A DNA stretch of 61,715 bases. It comes from Bradyrhizobium diversitatis. Lineage in GTDB: Bacteria; Pseudomonadota; Alphaproteobacteria; Rhizobiales; Xanthobacteraceae. Made by a program: the position numbers and the translations under genes. The notes beneath the pieces were generated by a model, which saw only the letters and a program-made list of their open reading frames with translations, searched no databases and was not told the DNA's origin. The stretch spans positions 1 to 61,715 of the forward strand of contig NZ_JACEGD010000037.1 of the NCBI RefSeq assembly GCF_016031635.1, given 5' to 3'. Positions 1 through 8,944 of this stretch are shown piece by piece (the first letter of the stretch is position 1; every line of letters begins with the position of its first letter).

Positions 1-1
1 C

Positions 2-214
2 GCCGCGCAAGGCATCACGCTGCGTGCGCCGCATGCAACGAGCGCACCGCTGGCTGCCGTCATCGCCGCCTTGCGCGAGCAGGTCCCCTCGCTGGGTACA
101 GATCGCTACATGGCTGGCGATCTCGCCAAGGCCGCGGCGCTGGTCGAGGCCGACGCGCTGCCGGCTGCTGCGCGCGCGCAGCTTCCCACCGATCCGTTTC
201 CGAGACTCGCCTGA
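2..214 (+). CDS. hutH: Histidine ammonia-lyase, C-terminal fragment (partial)
   Basis: An open frame enters from the left edge and stops with TGA at 212-214, giving 70 residues. The segment GITLRAPHATSAPLAAVIAA followed by a VPSLGTDRY stretch resembles the C-terminal helical tail of histidine ammonia-lyase, which deaminates histidine to urocanate in the cytoplasm. The catalytic MIO loop (Ala-Ser-Gly) lies outside the window. It ends 10 bp before the urocanase start, as expected for a hut operon, and that neighbour strengthens an assignment that would be weak from the tail alone. Confidence 0.8.
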   Translation, partial: AAQGITLRAPHATSAPLAAVIAALREQVPSLGTDRYMAGDLAKAAALVEADALPAAARAQLPTDPFPRLA

Positions 215-224
215 AGAGGTCCGC

Positions 225-1892
225 ATGAACCATCGACTGGACAATGATCGCACCATCCGGGCCCCCCGCGGCAGCGAGATCAGCGCCAAGAGCTGGCTGA
301 CGGAAGCGCCCTTGCGCATGCTGATGAACAATCTCGACCCTGACGTCGCGGAGCGTCCGAGCGAACTCGTCGTCTATGGCGGCATCGGCCGCGCCGCGCG
401 CGACTGGGAGAGTTTTGACCGCATCGTTGCGGCCTTGCGCAAGCTTGATGGCGACCAGACGTTGCTGGTCCAGTCGGGCAAGCCGGTCGGTGTGTTCCGC
501 ACCCATGCCGACGCACCGCGGGTGCTGATCGCCAATTCCAACATCGTGCCGCATTGGGCAACGCTCGACCATTTCAACGAGCTCGATCGCAAGGGCCTGA
601 TGATGTACGGCCAGATGACGGCGGGCTCCTGGATCTATATCGGCAGCCAGGGCATCGTGCAGGGCACCTACGAGACCTTCGTCGAGGTCGGCCGGCGTCA
701 TTACGGCGGCAGCCTCGCCGGCAAATGGATTCTCACGGCCGGCTTGGGAGGCATGGGCGGTGCGCAGCCGCTCGCGGCGACCATGGCCGGAGCTTCGATG
801 CTCGCGGTCGAATGCCAGCCGAGCCGCATCGAGATGCGCCTGCGCACCGGCTATCTCGATCGCCAGGCCGCAACGCTCGACGAGGCGCTCGCGATCATGG
901 CGGACGCCGCGAAGACGAAGAAGGCGGTCTCGGTCGGCCTGCTCGGCAATGCCGCCGAGATCTTCCCGGAGCTCGTTCGCCGCGGCGTCAAGCCCGACAT
1001 CGTCACCGACCAGACCAGCGCGCACGATCCGATCAACGGATATTTGCCGAAAGGCTGGACGCTCGCTGAGTGGGAGGCCAAGCGCACCTCCGATCCGAAG
1101 GGCGTTGAGCGCGCCTCAAAGACCTCGATGGTCGAGCACGTCCAGGCCATGCTGGATTTCCACGCGCAGGGCATTCCGACGCTCGACTACGGCAACAACA
1201 TCCGCCAGATGGCGCAGGACATGGGCCTGAAGAATGCCTTCGATTTCCCCGGCTTCGTCCCTGCCTATATCCGCCCCTTGTTCTGCCGCGGCATCGGACC
1301 GTTCCGCTGGGCTGCGCTCTCGGGCGATCCCGAGGATATCTTCAAGTCCGATGCCAAGGTCAAAGAGCTGATGCCCGACGACAGGCATCTGCACAATTGG
1401 CTCGACATGGCCAAGCAACGCATCAAGTTTCAGGGCCTGCCGGCGCGGATCTGCTGGGTCGGCCTCGGTGATCGCCATCGCCTCGGCCTCGCCTTCAACG
1501 AGATGGTGGCGCGCGGCGAGTTGAAGGCTCCCATCGTGATCGGCCGCGATCATCTCGACAGCGGCTCGGTGGCGAGCCCCAATCGCGAGACTGAGGCGAT
1601 GAAGGACGGATCGGACGCAGTCTCCGACTGGCCCCTGCTCAATGCGCTGCTCAATTGCGCCAGCGGCGCGACCTGGGTGTCGCTGCATCACGGCGGCGGC
1701 GTCGGCATCGGCTATTCCCAGCACGCCGGCATGGTGATCGTGGCCGACGGCACGCCGGAAGCTGCTAGGCGCATCGAGCGCGTGCTCTGGAACGACCCGG
1801 CCAGCGGCGTCATGCGCCACGCCGACGCGGGCTACGAGATCGCGACCGACTGCGCCCGTGACAAGGGGCTCGATCTGCCGAGCTTGGCATAA
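225..1892 (+). CDS. hutU: Urocanate hydratase (urocanase)
   Basis: A 555-residue protein, the usual length for urocanase, which uses tightly bound NAD+ to hydrate urocanate to imidazolone propionate in histidine breakdown. Family stretches are plain: LVVYGGIGRAARDWESFDRI near the N-terminus, LVQSGKPVGVF, MYGQMTAGSWIYIGSQGI, the Gly-rich nucleotide-binding segment TAGLGGMGGAQPLA, the TDQTSAHDPINGY segment and a C-terminal HHGGGVGIGYSQHAG. The start at 225 is chosen because GAAGAGG lies just upstream and the longer frame back to 24 covers hutH in another frame. It follows hutH by 10 bp, so the two are probably co-transcribed; no hutI, hutG or hutC follows on the right. Confidence 0.97.
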   Translation: MNHRLDNDRTIRAPRGSEISAKSWLTEAPLRMLMNNLDPDVAERPSELVVYGGIGRAARDWESFDRIVAALRKLDGDQTLLVQSGKPVGVFRTHADAPRVLIANSNIVPHWATLDHFNELDRKGLMMYGQMTAGSWIYIGSQGIVQGTYETFVEVGRRHYGGSLAGKWILTAGLGGMGGAQPLAATMAGASMLAVECQPSRIEMRLRTGYLDRQAATLDEALAIMADAAKTKKAVSVGLLGNAAEIFPELVRRGVKPDIVTDQTSAHDPINGYLPKGWTLAEWEAKRTSDPKGVERASKTSMVEHVQAMLDFHAQGIPTLDYGNNIRQMAQDMGLKNAFDFPGFVPAYIRPLFCRGIGPFRWAALSGDPEDIFKSDAKVKELMPDDRHLHNWLDMAKQRIKFQGLPARICWVGLGDRHRLGLAFNEMVARGELKAPIVIGRDHLDSGSVASPNRETEAMKDGSDAVSDWPLLNALLNCASGATWVSLHHGGGVGIGYSQHAGMVIVADGTPEAARRIERVLWNDPASGVMRHADAGYEIATDCARDKGLDLPSLA

Positions 1893-1966
1893 TGGCTGTA
1901 GCTCTACCTCTCCCCTCTGGAAGCGGGGCTATCGCATTTGACTTGTGGTGATGGCTTGCGCGCACG

Positions 1967-2100
1967 CCTCGTCCTTCGAGACGGCGCTTACGCGCCTCCT
2001 CAGGATGAGGCTCATCAGCATCAGTGCCCGTTGAAACGGCTGCCGCGCACTGCGCCCTCATCCTGAGGAGCCCGCCTCAAGCGGGCGTCTCGAAGGATGG
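1967..2100. repeat. Intergenic inverted repeat pair (CCTCGTCCTTCGAGAC / CTCATCCTGAGG type)
   Basis: Two copies of a short palindromic unit lie head to head. The first, 1967-2010, pairs a CCTCGTCCTTCGAGA arm with a CCTCAGGATGAGG arm; the second, 2055-2100, is the inverse arrangement, CCTCATCCTGAGG to GTCTCGAAGGATGG. Units like this are scattered between genes in Bradyrhizobium. This one lies between hutU (+) and the TetR gene (-), which converge here, so it may also act as a transcription end for both. Confidence 0.75.
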
Positions 2101-2152
2101 CCGCAGGGAAAAGCTCTCATATGCGATAACCCTGCCTCTGGAAGGGGTGAAG

Positions 2153-2875
2153 TCAAACGCCGAGCCGGGGCGTATTGCTTACCAGTCTTGGCATCGTCGT
2201 CTTCGCGCCGTCCATGAAAGTCTGGACGGCGTCTCGGACGATGGCGCCGAGATCGGGCGGGATCGGCGTCGCGTAAATGAACTTGCGGATCGCGAGATAG
2301 AAGATGCGGCCGTGCAGGCCCCAGAACAGCTCGGTCTCGCGTTCGCTCAATGGGTGAGCTTTTGGGTCGGGCAACTTCAGCTCATGACGCAGCTCGGCGG
2401 CCGCCGGCTCGATGACCTCGCGGCGGACGATGTCGAGATAGCGGCTGGTGATGCCGAACGACTTCATGCCGGAGAACACGAAGATCCGCACCCAATTGTA
2501 CTCGAACACGCGTTCGACATAGTCGAGATAGAAACGCGTGAGCCGGGCCTCCAGCGGCAAAGTGCGGTCGCGGATCATCGGCCCCCAATCGGGTGACCAG
2601 CGGCTGAGATAGACTTCCTGGTAGACCCGCTCGATCAGCGCCTCCTTGCTGGGGAAGTGACGGTAGATCGCCGAATGCGTGATGCCCATGCGCTTGGCGA
2701 GCTCGCGGGTCTGGCCTTCGAAGCCGCGCTCCGCAAAGAACCGGATCGCCTCGTCCACGATCGCGCGCTCCCGATCCGCCGCGCGCATGTTGCGGCGCTT
2801 TGGCGCAGACTTGTTGCCTGTCTCGGTCCGCTTGTGGACCGGTCGTTTCGCGGTTCTCTGCGCTTTTCGGGCCAT
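2153..2875 (-). CDS. TetR/AcrR-family transcriptional regulator
   Basis: A 240-residue protein with a basic N-terminal tail of about 30 residues and then a TetR-type helix-turn-helix at about residues 33-80: the stretch IVDEAIRFFAERGFEGQTR leads into ELAKRMGITHSAIYRHFPSK, the classic TetR recognition helix. The C-terminal half is the variable ligand-binding, dimerisation part. It is transcribed away from the molybdenum hydroxylase-importer operon starting at 3043, and the 167-bp gap between the starts carries two similar palindromes, so it is probably a local repressor that responds to the operon's substrate or a product. The substrate cannot be read from the sequence. No strong ribosome site precedes the chosen ATG; a start further in is possible. 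Confidence 0.9.
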   Translation of the reverse strand: MARKAQRTAKRPVHKRTETGNKSAPKRRNMRAADRERAIVDEAIRFFAERGFEGQTRELAKRMGITHSAIYRHFPSKEALIERVYQEVYLSRWSPDWGPMIRDRTLPLEARLTRFYLDYVERVFEYNWVRIFVFSGMKSFGITSRYLDIVRREVIEPAAAELRHELKLPDPKAHPLSERETELFWGLHGRIFYLAIRKFIYATPIPPDLGAIVRDAVQTFMDGAKTTMPRLVSNTPRLGV

Positions 2876-2926
2876 TTCGTCGCTGAATCGTGCGTCTCGG
2901 TGCCTTCATAGCCCAAGGCGCATTTG

Positions 2927-2940
2927 TGACCAAATGGTCA
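2927..2940. promoter_or_regulatory. Probable TetR operator, site 1
   Basis: TGACCAAATGGTCA is a palindrome with perfect 6-bp arms (TGACCA/TGGTCA) around a 2-bp centre. It lies 52 bp upstream of the TetR start and about 100 bp upstream of the hydroxylase operon start, which is where a TetR dimer controlling both directions would bind. Assignment to this regulator is an inference from position and symmetry. Confidence 0.6.
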
Positions 2941-2980
2941 TTTCCTGTTGACCGCCTCCCGGCGGCGTGTCAGGATTTTG

Positions 2981-2994
2981 AGACCAGATGGTTA
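2981..2994. promoter_or_regulatory. Probable TetR operator, site 2
   Basis: AGACCAGATGGTTA matches the first palindrome (2927-2940) at 11 of 14 positions and keeps the ACCA..TGGT core. The two sites start 54 bp apart, about five helical turns, so both would face the same side of the DNA. This one lies about 48 bp before the GTG start at 3043, close to where the operon promoter should be. Confidence 0.5.
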
Positions 2995-3042
2995 CAAATC
3001 TGGCTCCCGGCTGATGAGCCGATGGATTTCGAGGAAACGGCA

Positions 3043-3903
3043 GTGAAGGCGAGGGCTTTCAGCTATTTTCGTGCTGCGACGATCGACCAGGCGCTGGACG
3101 CTCATGCGCGCGCCGGGGACGATGCGCGTTTCATCGCCGGCGGCCAGAGCCTCGTGCCGGCGCTGTCGCTGCGGCTGCAGGCGCCGCGGCTGCTGATCGA
3201 CATCACGCACATTGCCGAGCTGCGCGGCATCGGGCGCGAAGGCGCCTATTTGCGCATCGGCGCACTGACGCGCCACTGCGAGATGCTGACCGAGCCGCTG
3301 ATCGCGGAGTTTGCTCCGCTGCTGCATGCCGCCGCACCCTTCGTCGCCCATCCCGCGATCCGCAACCGCGGCACGTTCGGGGGCAGCGTCGCGCTGGCCG
3401 ACCCGGCCTCCGAATTTCCCGCGATGACCTTGGCGCTGGATGCCGAGATCGAGATCGCAGGTGCCTCGGGCAGGCGGCGCGTGAGGGCCGATGAGTTCTT
3501 CATCGACCTGTTCGAGACGGCATTGCAGCCCGGCGAACTGATAACGGCCATCTACGTTCCGCTGTTCAAGGCCGATCAGCGCTTTGTGTTCGACGAGCTG
3601 GCGCGGCGGCGCGGGGATTATGCGCTGGTCGGTTGCGGCATGCTCGCGACTTTCGCGAGTGATCGGATCGACGACATCCGCATCTCCTTCTTCTCCGTCG
3701 GCAATAGGCCGACGCGGGCGAAAGCCGCTGAGGCGGCTTTGATCGGCTTCGGCCTCGATGCGGAACATATCGCTGCCGCGCAGGCCGCGCTCGCGGGTGA
3801 TCTCGCGCCGCCCGAGAACGACGAGGTGCCGCCTGCGATGCGCCTGCACCTCGCCCGCGTGTTGCTTGGCCGCCTGCTTGGACGTCTCGGTGAGGGCGCA
3901 TGA
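3043..3903 (+). CDS. Molybdenum hydroxylase FAD-binding (medium) subunit, CoxM-like
   Basis: A 286-residue FAD-binding subunit of a xanthine oxidase-family enzyme. Visible FAD segments are RFIAGGQSLVPALSLR near residue 30 and the second FAD loop IRNRGTFGGSVALADPASE near residue 105; the C-terminal CO-dehydrogenase flavoprotein domain follows. It passes electrons between the iron-sulphur and FAD centres. A GTG start is preferred because GAGGA lies 7 bp upstream and the protein then begins at the normal family position; an ATG at 3022 is the alternative. It overlaps the next gene by ATGA, the first of many translational couplings in this operon. Confidence 0.9.
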   Translation: MKARAFSYFRAATIDQALDAHARAGDDARFIAGGQSLVPALSLRLQAPRLLIDITHIAELRGIGREGAYLRIGALTRHCEMLTEPLIAEFAPLLHAAAPFVAHPAIRNRGTFGGSVALADPASEFPAMTLALDAEIEIAGASGRRRVRADEFFIDLFETALQPGELITAIYVPLFKADQRFVFDELARRRGDYALVGCGMLATFASDRIDDIRISFFSVGNRPTRAKAAEAALIGFGLDAEHIAAAQAALAGDLAPPENDEVPPAMRLHLARVLLGRLLGRLGEGA

Positions 3904-4421
3904 GAGGCTTTGACGAAACCCTGCTGGACGAGGCCGATGAGACTGTGCGGGTCCGCTTCGTCGTCAACGGCCGCAAGGTCGCCTGCGAGGTTGCTCCCCG
4001 CGAGACGCTGGTTGATTGCCTGCGCGACAAGCTCGAGCTGACGGGCACGCATGCCGGCTGCGAGATGGGAGCCTGCGGCGCCTGCCTGGTGCAGGTCGAC
4101 GGCCGCGCCGTGCACTCCTGCCTGATGTTCGCGGTGCAGGCCGACGGCGCCAGGATCGATACGATCGAAGGGCTCACCGACAGCGGGGCGATCGCCGACC
4201 TCCAGGCCGAATTCCATCGCCGCAACGCGCTGCAATGCGGCTTCTGCACGCCAAGCATGCTGATCAACGCCTACGAGCTGCTCTCGCAGGTGGCACAACC
4301 GAGTCGCGAGCAGATCCGCGACGCGCTGTCGGGCAATTATTGCCGCTGCACCGGCTATGAAGCCATCGTCGATGCCATCGACGCTGTCGCCAAAGCACGC
4401 AGCGCCGGAGGCGCGAGATGA
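3900..4421 (+). CDS. Molybdenum hydroxylase [2Fe-2S] small subunit, CoxS-like
   Basis: A 173-residue two-cluster ferredoxin-type subunit. The plant-type [2Fe-2S] motif is CEMGACGACLVQVDG with a following Cys at about 77, and the second cluster motif is CGFCTPSM with the CRCTGY pair near residue 147. It shuttles electrons from the molybdenum centre to FAD. It starts inside the stop of the FAD subunit (ATGA) and its own stop overlaps the large-subunit start, so the three subunits are probably made in equal amounts. There is no Tat signal, so the enzyme should be cytoplasmic, unlike the IorAB pair at 28512-31278. Confidence 0.93.
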   Translation: MRGFDETLLDEADETVRVRFVVNGRKVACEVAPRETLVDCLRDKLELTGTHAGCEMGACGACLVQVDGRAVHSCLMFAVQADGARIDTIEGLTDSGAIADLQAEFHRRNALQCGFCTPSMLINAYELLSQVAQPSREQIRDALSGNYCRCTGYEAIVDAIDAVAKARSAGGAR

Positions 4422-6793
4422 CGGCGCCGCTGACCTCGCTCGACCGCCCGAACTCCTACATCGGCCGCTCCCTGCCACGGCCGAATGCCAAGCGCCTGCT
4501 CGCCGGGCGCGGGCGCTATGTCAGCGACCTCCGTCTGCCGCGCATGCTCTATGCTGCGTTCTTGCGCAGTCCGCATGCCCACGCCAAGATCGTCTCGATC
4601 AGGACCGACGAGGCGCGCGCGCTGGAAGGCGTGCATCTCGTCGCGACGGGGGCGGATCTCGCAAAGATCTGCACGCCCTGGACCGGCACGCTCGATCATT
4701 TCAAGGGCATGACCTCCGCGCCGCAACTGCCGCTGCCGCTGGATCGCGTGGTCTGGGCCGGACAGGCAGTGGTCGCCGTCGTCGCCGAGAACCGTGCGAC
4801 TGCCGAGGATGCGCTGGAGCTGATCGAAGTCGATTACGAGGATCTTCCTATTGTCGTCGACATCGACGTCGCACGTGAGGCCGGCGGCCCGCTGGTCAAT
4901 CCCGGCACCGCGAGCAATATCTGCTTCCGCAGCCAGATCGACAGCGGCAAAGTGGATGACGCCTTCGCGCATGCAGCCCATGTGGTGGAGGAGGAGATCA
5001 CCTTCGGTCGCCATACCGCGGTGACGCTGGAGCCTCGTGCGATCGTCGCCGACTACGATCCCGCCGCCGGCATGCTCACCGTGCATCATGGTACCCAGAC
5101 GCCCTACCAGTTCCAGGACCTCTATTCGCGGCACTATGGCATCCCGGAAGCGCGTGTTCGCGTGATCGCGACCGACATCGGCGGCTCCTTCGGCATGAAG
5201 CTGCATGTCTATCACGAGGACATGGCGGTGGTCGGCCTCTCGATCCTGCTCGGCCGCCCCGTGAAGTACGTCGCCGACCGCATCGAGTCGTTCGTCTCCG
5301 ACATTCACGCCCGCGACCACCGCGTCCGCGCCCGCATGGCGCTCGACGCCAAGGGCGAGATTCTCGCGATGGACGTGCTGGATCTGACCGCGATCGGCGC
5401 ATTCTCGACCTATCCACGCACCAGCGTGGTCGAGGGCAACCAGGTGATCCGCCTGATCGGCGCGCCCTACCGCTTCAGGAACTACCGCGCCACGCTGGAG
5501 GTGATCTTCCAGAACAAGGTGCAGACCAGCCAATATCGTGCCGTCGGCCATCCCATCGCCTGCGCCGTTACCGAGCGCATGGTCGATATGGCGGCGGTGA
5601 AGCTCGGCCTCGATCCTTTCGCCATCCGCGCGCAGAACGTGATCCCCGACGATGCCTATCCTCAGACCTCGCCGACCGGTTACCGCTTCGAGGCGCTGTC
5701 GCATCAGGCCTGCCTGAAGCGCCTGCATGAGCTGATGAACTATGAGGGCCTGCGTGCCGAGCAGGCGGAGTTGCGCAAGCGCGGCATCTATCGCGGCATC
5801 GGCATTGCCACCTTTGTCGAGATCACCAACCCCAGCCCGGCATTCTATGGCGTCGGCGGCGCGCGCATCTCCTCGCAGGACGGGGCGATCGTCAGCCTGA
5901 CGCCGTCGGGCGAGGTGCGTTGCCTGATCTCGGTCACCGAGCAGGGGCAGGGCACCGAGGCGATCATCAGCCAGATCGTGGCCGATCAGCTCGGCCTTGC
6001 GCAGGAGCACGTCAAGGTCATCACGGGGGATACCGAGGTGACGCCGCATGGCGGCGCCACCTGGGCCTGCCGCGGCGCCGGCATCGGCGGCGAGACCGCG
6101 CTCCAGGCCGCGCGCGCGCTCAAGCGCAACATTCTGGAGATTGCGGCGCTCATCCTTCAGGAGCAGCCGTCGGCCCTCGACATCGTCGATGGCGATGTCG
6201 TGGACGCAGGCACGCGGAACCAGCGCATGCCGATCGCGGAGATCGCGCGCATTGCCTATTTCCGCTCCGATACGCTGCCGCCGGGCACGCAGGCGCAGCT
6301 CACCGTCAGCCATCATTTCGCGCCGCAGGGCTATCCCTTCGCCTTCACCAACGGTGTCCAGGGCTGCTCGCTGGAGGTCGATGTCGACACGGGCCTCATC
6401 AAGCTCCTGAAGCATTTCATCGTCGAGGATTGCGGCCGCGTCATCAACCCAATGCTGGTGGACGAGCAGCTGCGCGGCGGTATCGTGCAGGGGTTGGGCG
6501 CGGCGCTGCTCGAGGAATGCCGCTACAGCGAGACCGGACAGCTCGTGAACGGCTCGCTCGCAGACTACCTCGTGCCGATGCCGATGGAGATGCCCGACAT
6601 CGTCATCGCCCATGTCGAGACGCCGACCGCCGACACCGAGCTCGGTGCCAAGGGGGTCGGCGAGGCCGGCACCGCGGCAGCGTCCGCCTGCGTGCTCAAT
6701 GCCGTCAACGATGCGCTCGCGCCGTTCGGTGCCGCCGTCAATTCGATTCCGATCACGCCCACCAAAGTCCTGAAAGCCCTGAAGCGTTTCTAG
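4418..6793 (+). CDS. Molybdenum hydroxylase large (molybdopterin) subunit, CoxL-like
   Basis: A 791-residue catalytic subunit of the xanthine oxidase family. The Moco-binding segments include TDIGGSFGMK near residue 250, the GQGTEA motif near 510 and a C-terminal GAKGVGEAGTAA segment carrying the conserved catalytic Glu near 750. The active-site loop reads SQYRAVGHP, not the AYxCSFR loop of form I CO dehydrogenase, so it should hydroxylate an organic substrate rather than oxidise CO. The substrate is unknown. The downstream importer of the branched-chain amino acid/amide family suggests a small carboxylate, amide or N-heterocycle taken up by the same operon, but that is an inference. Confidence 0.92.
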   Translation: MTAPLTSLDRPNSYIGRSLPRPNAKRLLAGRGRYVSDLRLPRMLYAAFLRSPHAHAKIVSIRTDEARALEGVHLVATGADLAKICTPWTGTLDHFKGMTSAPQLPLPLDRVVWAGQAVVAVVAENRATAEDALELIEVDYEDLPIVVDIDVAREAGGPLVNPGTASNICFRSQIDSGKVDDAFAHAAHVVEEEITFGRHTAVTLEPRAIVADYDPAAGMLTVHHGTQTPYQFQDLYSRHYGIPEARVRVIATDIGGSFGMKLHVYHEDMAVVGLSILLGRPVKYVADRIESFVSDIHARDHRVRARMALDAKGEILAMDVLDLTAIGAFSTYPRTSVVEGNQVIRLIGAPYRFRNYRATLEVIFQNKVQTSQYRAVGHPIACAVTERMVDMAAVKLGLDPFAIRAQNVIPDDAYPQTSPTGYRFEALSHQACLKRLHELMNYEGLRAEQAELRKRGIYRGIGIATFVEITNPSPAFYGVGGARISSQDGAIVSLTPSGEVRCLISVTEQGQGTEAIISQIVADQLGLAQEHVKVITGDTEVTPHGGATWACRGAGIGGETALQAARALKRNILEIAALILQEQPSALDIVDGDVVDAGTRNQRMPIAEIARIAYFRSDTLPPGTQAQLTVSHHFAPQGYPFAFTNGVQGCSLEVDVDTGLIKLLKHFIVEDCGRVINPMLVDEQLRGGIVQGLGAALLEECRYSETGQLVNGSLADYLVPMPMEMPDIVIAHVETPTADTELGAKGVGEAGTAAASACVLNAVNDALAPFGAAVNSIPITPTKVLKALKRF

Positions 6794-6815
6794 AAAAAAA
6801 CAGTTGGAGGAAATC

Positions 6816-8057
6816 ATGCCAAAATCCGGTTCGACCCCGAAGATAACCCGCCGCACCGCGCTCGCCGGCCTCTCGGCCGGCGCGGCCCTGCTCGCCATGC
6901 CGCGGCTCGGCCGCGCCGCCGACGAGACGATCCGCATCGGCTTCCCGACGCCGCTGACCGGGCCGTTCGCCGCCGAAGCGCGCGACCAGGTCAAATGCGC
7001 CGAGCTCGCGGTGAAGCTCGTCAACGACAAGGGCGGCATTGCCGACCGCAAGGTCGAGCTGCTGGTGCGCGACGACAAGCTGAATGCCGGTGAAGCCGCG
7101 ACCCGCACACTCGAGCTGATCGAGAAGGACAAGGTCCATGCCGTGGTTGGCGCGCTCTCCAGCGCGGTGCAGCTGGCGGTCAACGAGGTCACCCGCGCTC
7201 GCGGCGTGATCTACGTTTCGATCAGCCAGTCCGACACCATCAATGAGGCCAAGGATTTCAGCAAATACACCTTCCACGAGGCGCTGAACCCGCACATGAC
7301 GACATCAGCCGTGGCGCGGCAGACCCTGAAGAAGGGCATGAAGGTCGCCCATCTCGTCGCCGATTATGCCTACGGTCACGAGATGCTGCGCGGCTTCAAG
7401 CGCGCGCAGGCCGCGATCGGTGCGGACAGTGTCGGCGAGATCCTGCATCCGTTCGGCGCCGCGGACTACTCCACCTTCATGCCCCGCCTGATGTCGATGC
7501 GGCCGGACGTGCTCTGTATCTCGAATTTCGGTCGCGACCAGGCCAATGCGATCAAGCAGGCCGTGGATTTCGGCGTCAAGCAGCAGATGAAGATCGTCGT
7601 GCCTGTCATCCTGCACAATCAGCGTCTCGCCGTCGGCCCTGACGTGTTCGAGGGCGTGGTCGGCGGCGCCAATTATTACTGGGGCCTGGAGACGCAGAGC
7701 AAGTCGGCAGCCGCCTTCAACACGGCGTTCAAGGCTGCCAATGGCGGCGCGATCCCGACCGACTATGGCGCCTACGGATATTCCGGCGTCGGATCGTTGC
7801 TGGCTGCCATGCAGGCCGCCGGCGGCACCGACACCGACAAGGTCGTCGTTGCCCTGGAGAAGCTGCAATACGATTTGACCAAGGGTCCGCAGCACTACCG
7901 CAAATGCGACCACCAATCGGTGCAGTCGGTGCTGGTTCTGGAGTCCAAGAAGAAGTCCGCCATGGCAAATGAGAACGACCTGTTCGCGATCCTGGCCAAC
8001 GACGCGGGCGCCGACGACATGCTGCGCAGCTGCAGCGAGCTCGGCCACGCGACCTGA
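6816..8057 (+). CDS. Branched-chain amino acid/amide-type ABC transporter, periplasmic binding protein
   Basis: A 413-residue type I periplasmic binding protein (LivK/UrtA superfamily). The N-terminus has a twin-arginine-like signal, ITRRTALAGLSAGAALLA, then mature sequence beginning ADETIRIGFPTPLTGPFA, the standard ligand-domain opening. GGAGG precedes the ATG at 6816; the four extra codons back to 6804 would lack a ribosome site. It lies 22 bp after the hydroxylase large subunit and 11 bp before the permease, linking the oxidising enzyme and the importer in one transcription unit. The ligand is probably the hydroxylase substrate or a precursor. Confidence 0.93.
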   Translation: MPKSGSTPKITRRTALAGLSAGAALLAMPRLGRAADETIRIGFPTPLTGPFAAEARDQVKCAELAVKLVNDKGGIADRKVELLVRDDKLNAGEAATRTLELIEKDKVHAVVGALSSAVQLAVNEVTRARGVIYVSISQSDTINEAKDFSKYTFHEALNPHMTTSAVARQTLKKGMKVAHLVADYAYGHEMLRGFKRAQAAIGADSVGEILHPFGAADYSTFMPRLMSMRPDVLCISNFGRDQANAIKQAVDFGVKQQMKIVVPVILHNQRLAVGPDVFEGVVGGANYYWGLETQSKSAAAFNTAFKAANGGAIPTDYGAYGYSGVGSLLAAMQAAGGTDTDKVVVALEKLQYDLTKGPQHYRKCDHQSVQSVLVLESKKKSAMANENDLFAILANDAGADDMLRSCSELGHAT

Positions 8058-8068
8058 AGCCTGTCACG

Positions 8069-8944
8069 ATGGACCTGTCGCTGATCATCATGCAGCTTCT
8101 CTCCGGGATCGCCCTTGGGGCGGTCCTGGTGATCACTGCGCTTGGGCTGACGATCGTGTTCGGCATGCTCGGGGTGGTGAATTTTGCCCACGGCGCGCTG
8201 TTCATGATCGGGGCCTATGCGGGGCTGTATCTGGCATCGCTCACCGGAAGTTTCTGGTGGGGGCTGCTGCTCGCCCCCATCTTGATCGGCGCCTTCGGCA
8301 TGCTGATCGAGTTCGTGCTGATCAGGAGACTGTATGGACGCTCGATCGACGACCCGCTGCTGCTCACCTTCGGCCTCAGCTACATCCTGGTCGAGGGGGT
8401 GCGCATCGTGTTCGGCAGCGACGGTATTCCTTTTCCGACGCCGCCGCAGCTGATCGGCGTGCTCGATCTCGGCATCGGTTTCTTCCCGCGCTACCGCCTG
8501 TTCGTCATCGTGCTGGTGGCGGTGGTGCTGCTGGTGCTCTGGCTGACGCTGGAGAAGACCCGCGTCGGTCTGATCGTGCGCGCTGGCGCGCGCGACCCGA
8601 CCATCATGCAGGTGCTCGGTGTCGATATTGGGCGGGTCTGGCTCGCGATCTTCGGGCTCGGCGTCGGGCTTGCCGCGCTCGGCGGCGTGCTCGCCGGCCC
8701 CATGCGCAGCGTCAATCCCGAGATGGGCTCGCTGGTTCTGGCGGAAGCCTTCGTGGTGACCGTCATCGGCGGGCTCGGCTCGATCGTTGGCGCGGTCGTC
8801 GCCGGTCTCATGGTCGGCGTATCCATCAGCATGGTGGCGCTGTTCGCGCCGGAGATGGCGACCATCGTCATGTTCGCGCTGATGGCGGTGGTGCTGCTGA
8901 TCCGCCCGCAAGGCCTGTTCGGTGTGAGAGGGAGGACGGCGTGA
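8069..8944 (+). CDS. livH: Branched-chain amino acid-type ABC transporter permease, LivH family
   Basis: A 291-residue integral membrane protein with about eight hydrophobic helices. The family opening LLSGIALGAVLVITALGLTI and the conserved GVVNFAHGALFMIGAY segment are both present; the EAA-like loop is near EAFVVTVIGGLGSIVGAVVAG. It is one half of the transmembrane channel of the importer at 6816-11403. Its stop overlaps the next permease start (GTGA). The livH symbol states the family, not leucine specificity. Confidence 0.93.
   Translation: MDLSLIIMQLLSGIALGAVLVITALGLTIVFGMLGVVNFAHGALFMIGAYAGLYLASLTGSFWWGLLLAPILIGAFGMLIEFVLIRRLYGRSIDDPLLLTFGLSYILVEGVRIVFGSDGIPFPTPPQLIGVLDLGIGFFPRYRLFVIVLVAVVLLVLWLTLEKTRVGLIVRAGARDPTIMQVLGVDIGRVWLAIFGLGVGLAALGGVLAGPMRSVNPEMGSLVLAEAFVVTVIGGLGSIVGAVVAGLMVGVSISMVALFAPEMATIVMFALMAVVLLIRPQGLFGVRGRTA

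Noticed and set aside
4418..6793. Assignment as form I carbon monoxide dehydrogenase (CoxL)
   Set aside because: The active-site loop is SQYRAVGHP, not AYxCSFR.
4355..7192. 945-codon open frame on the minus strand
   Set aside because: It lies over the well-supported molybdenum hydroxylase genes and has no family motifs; it is a mirror frame of high-GC coding DNA.
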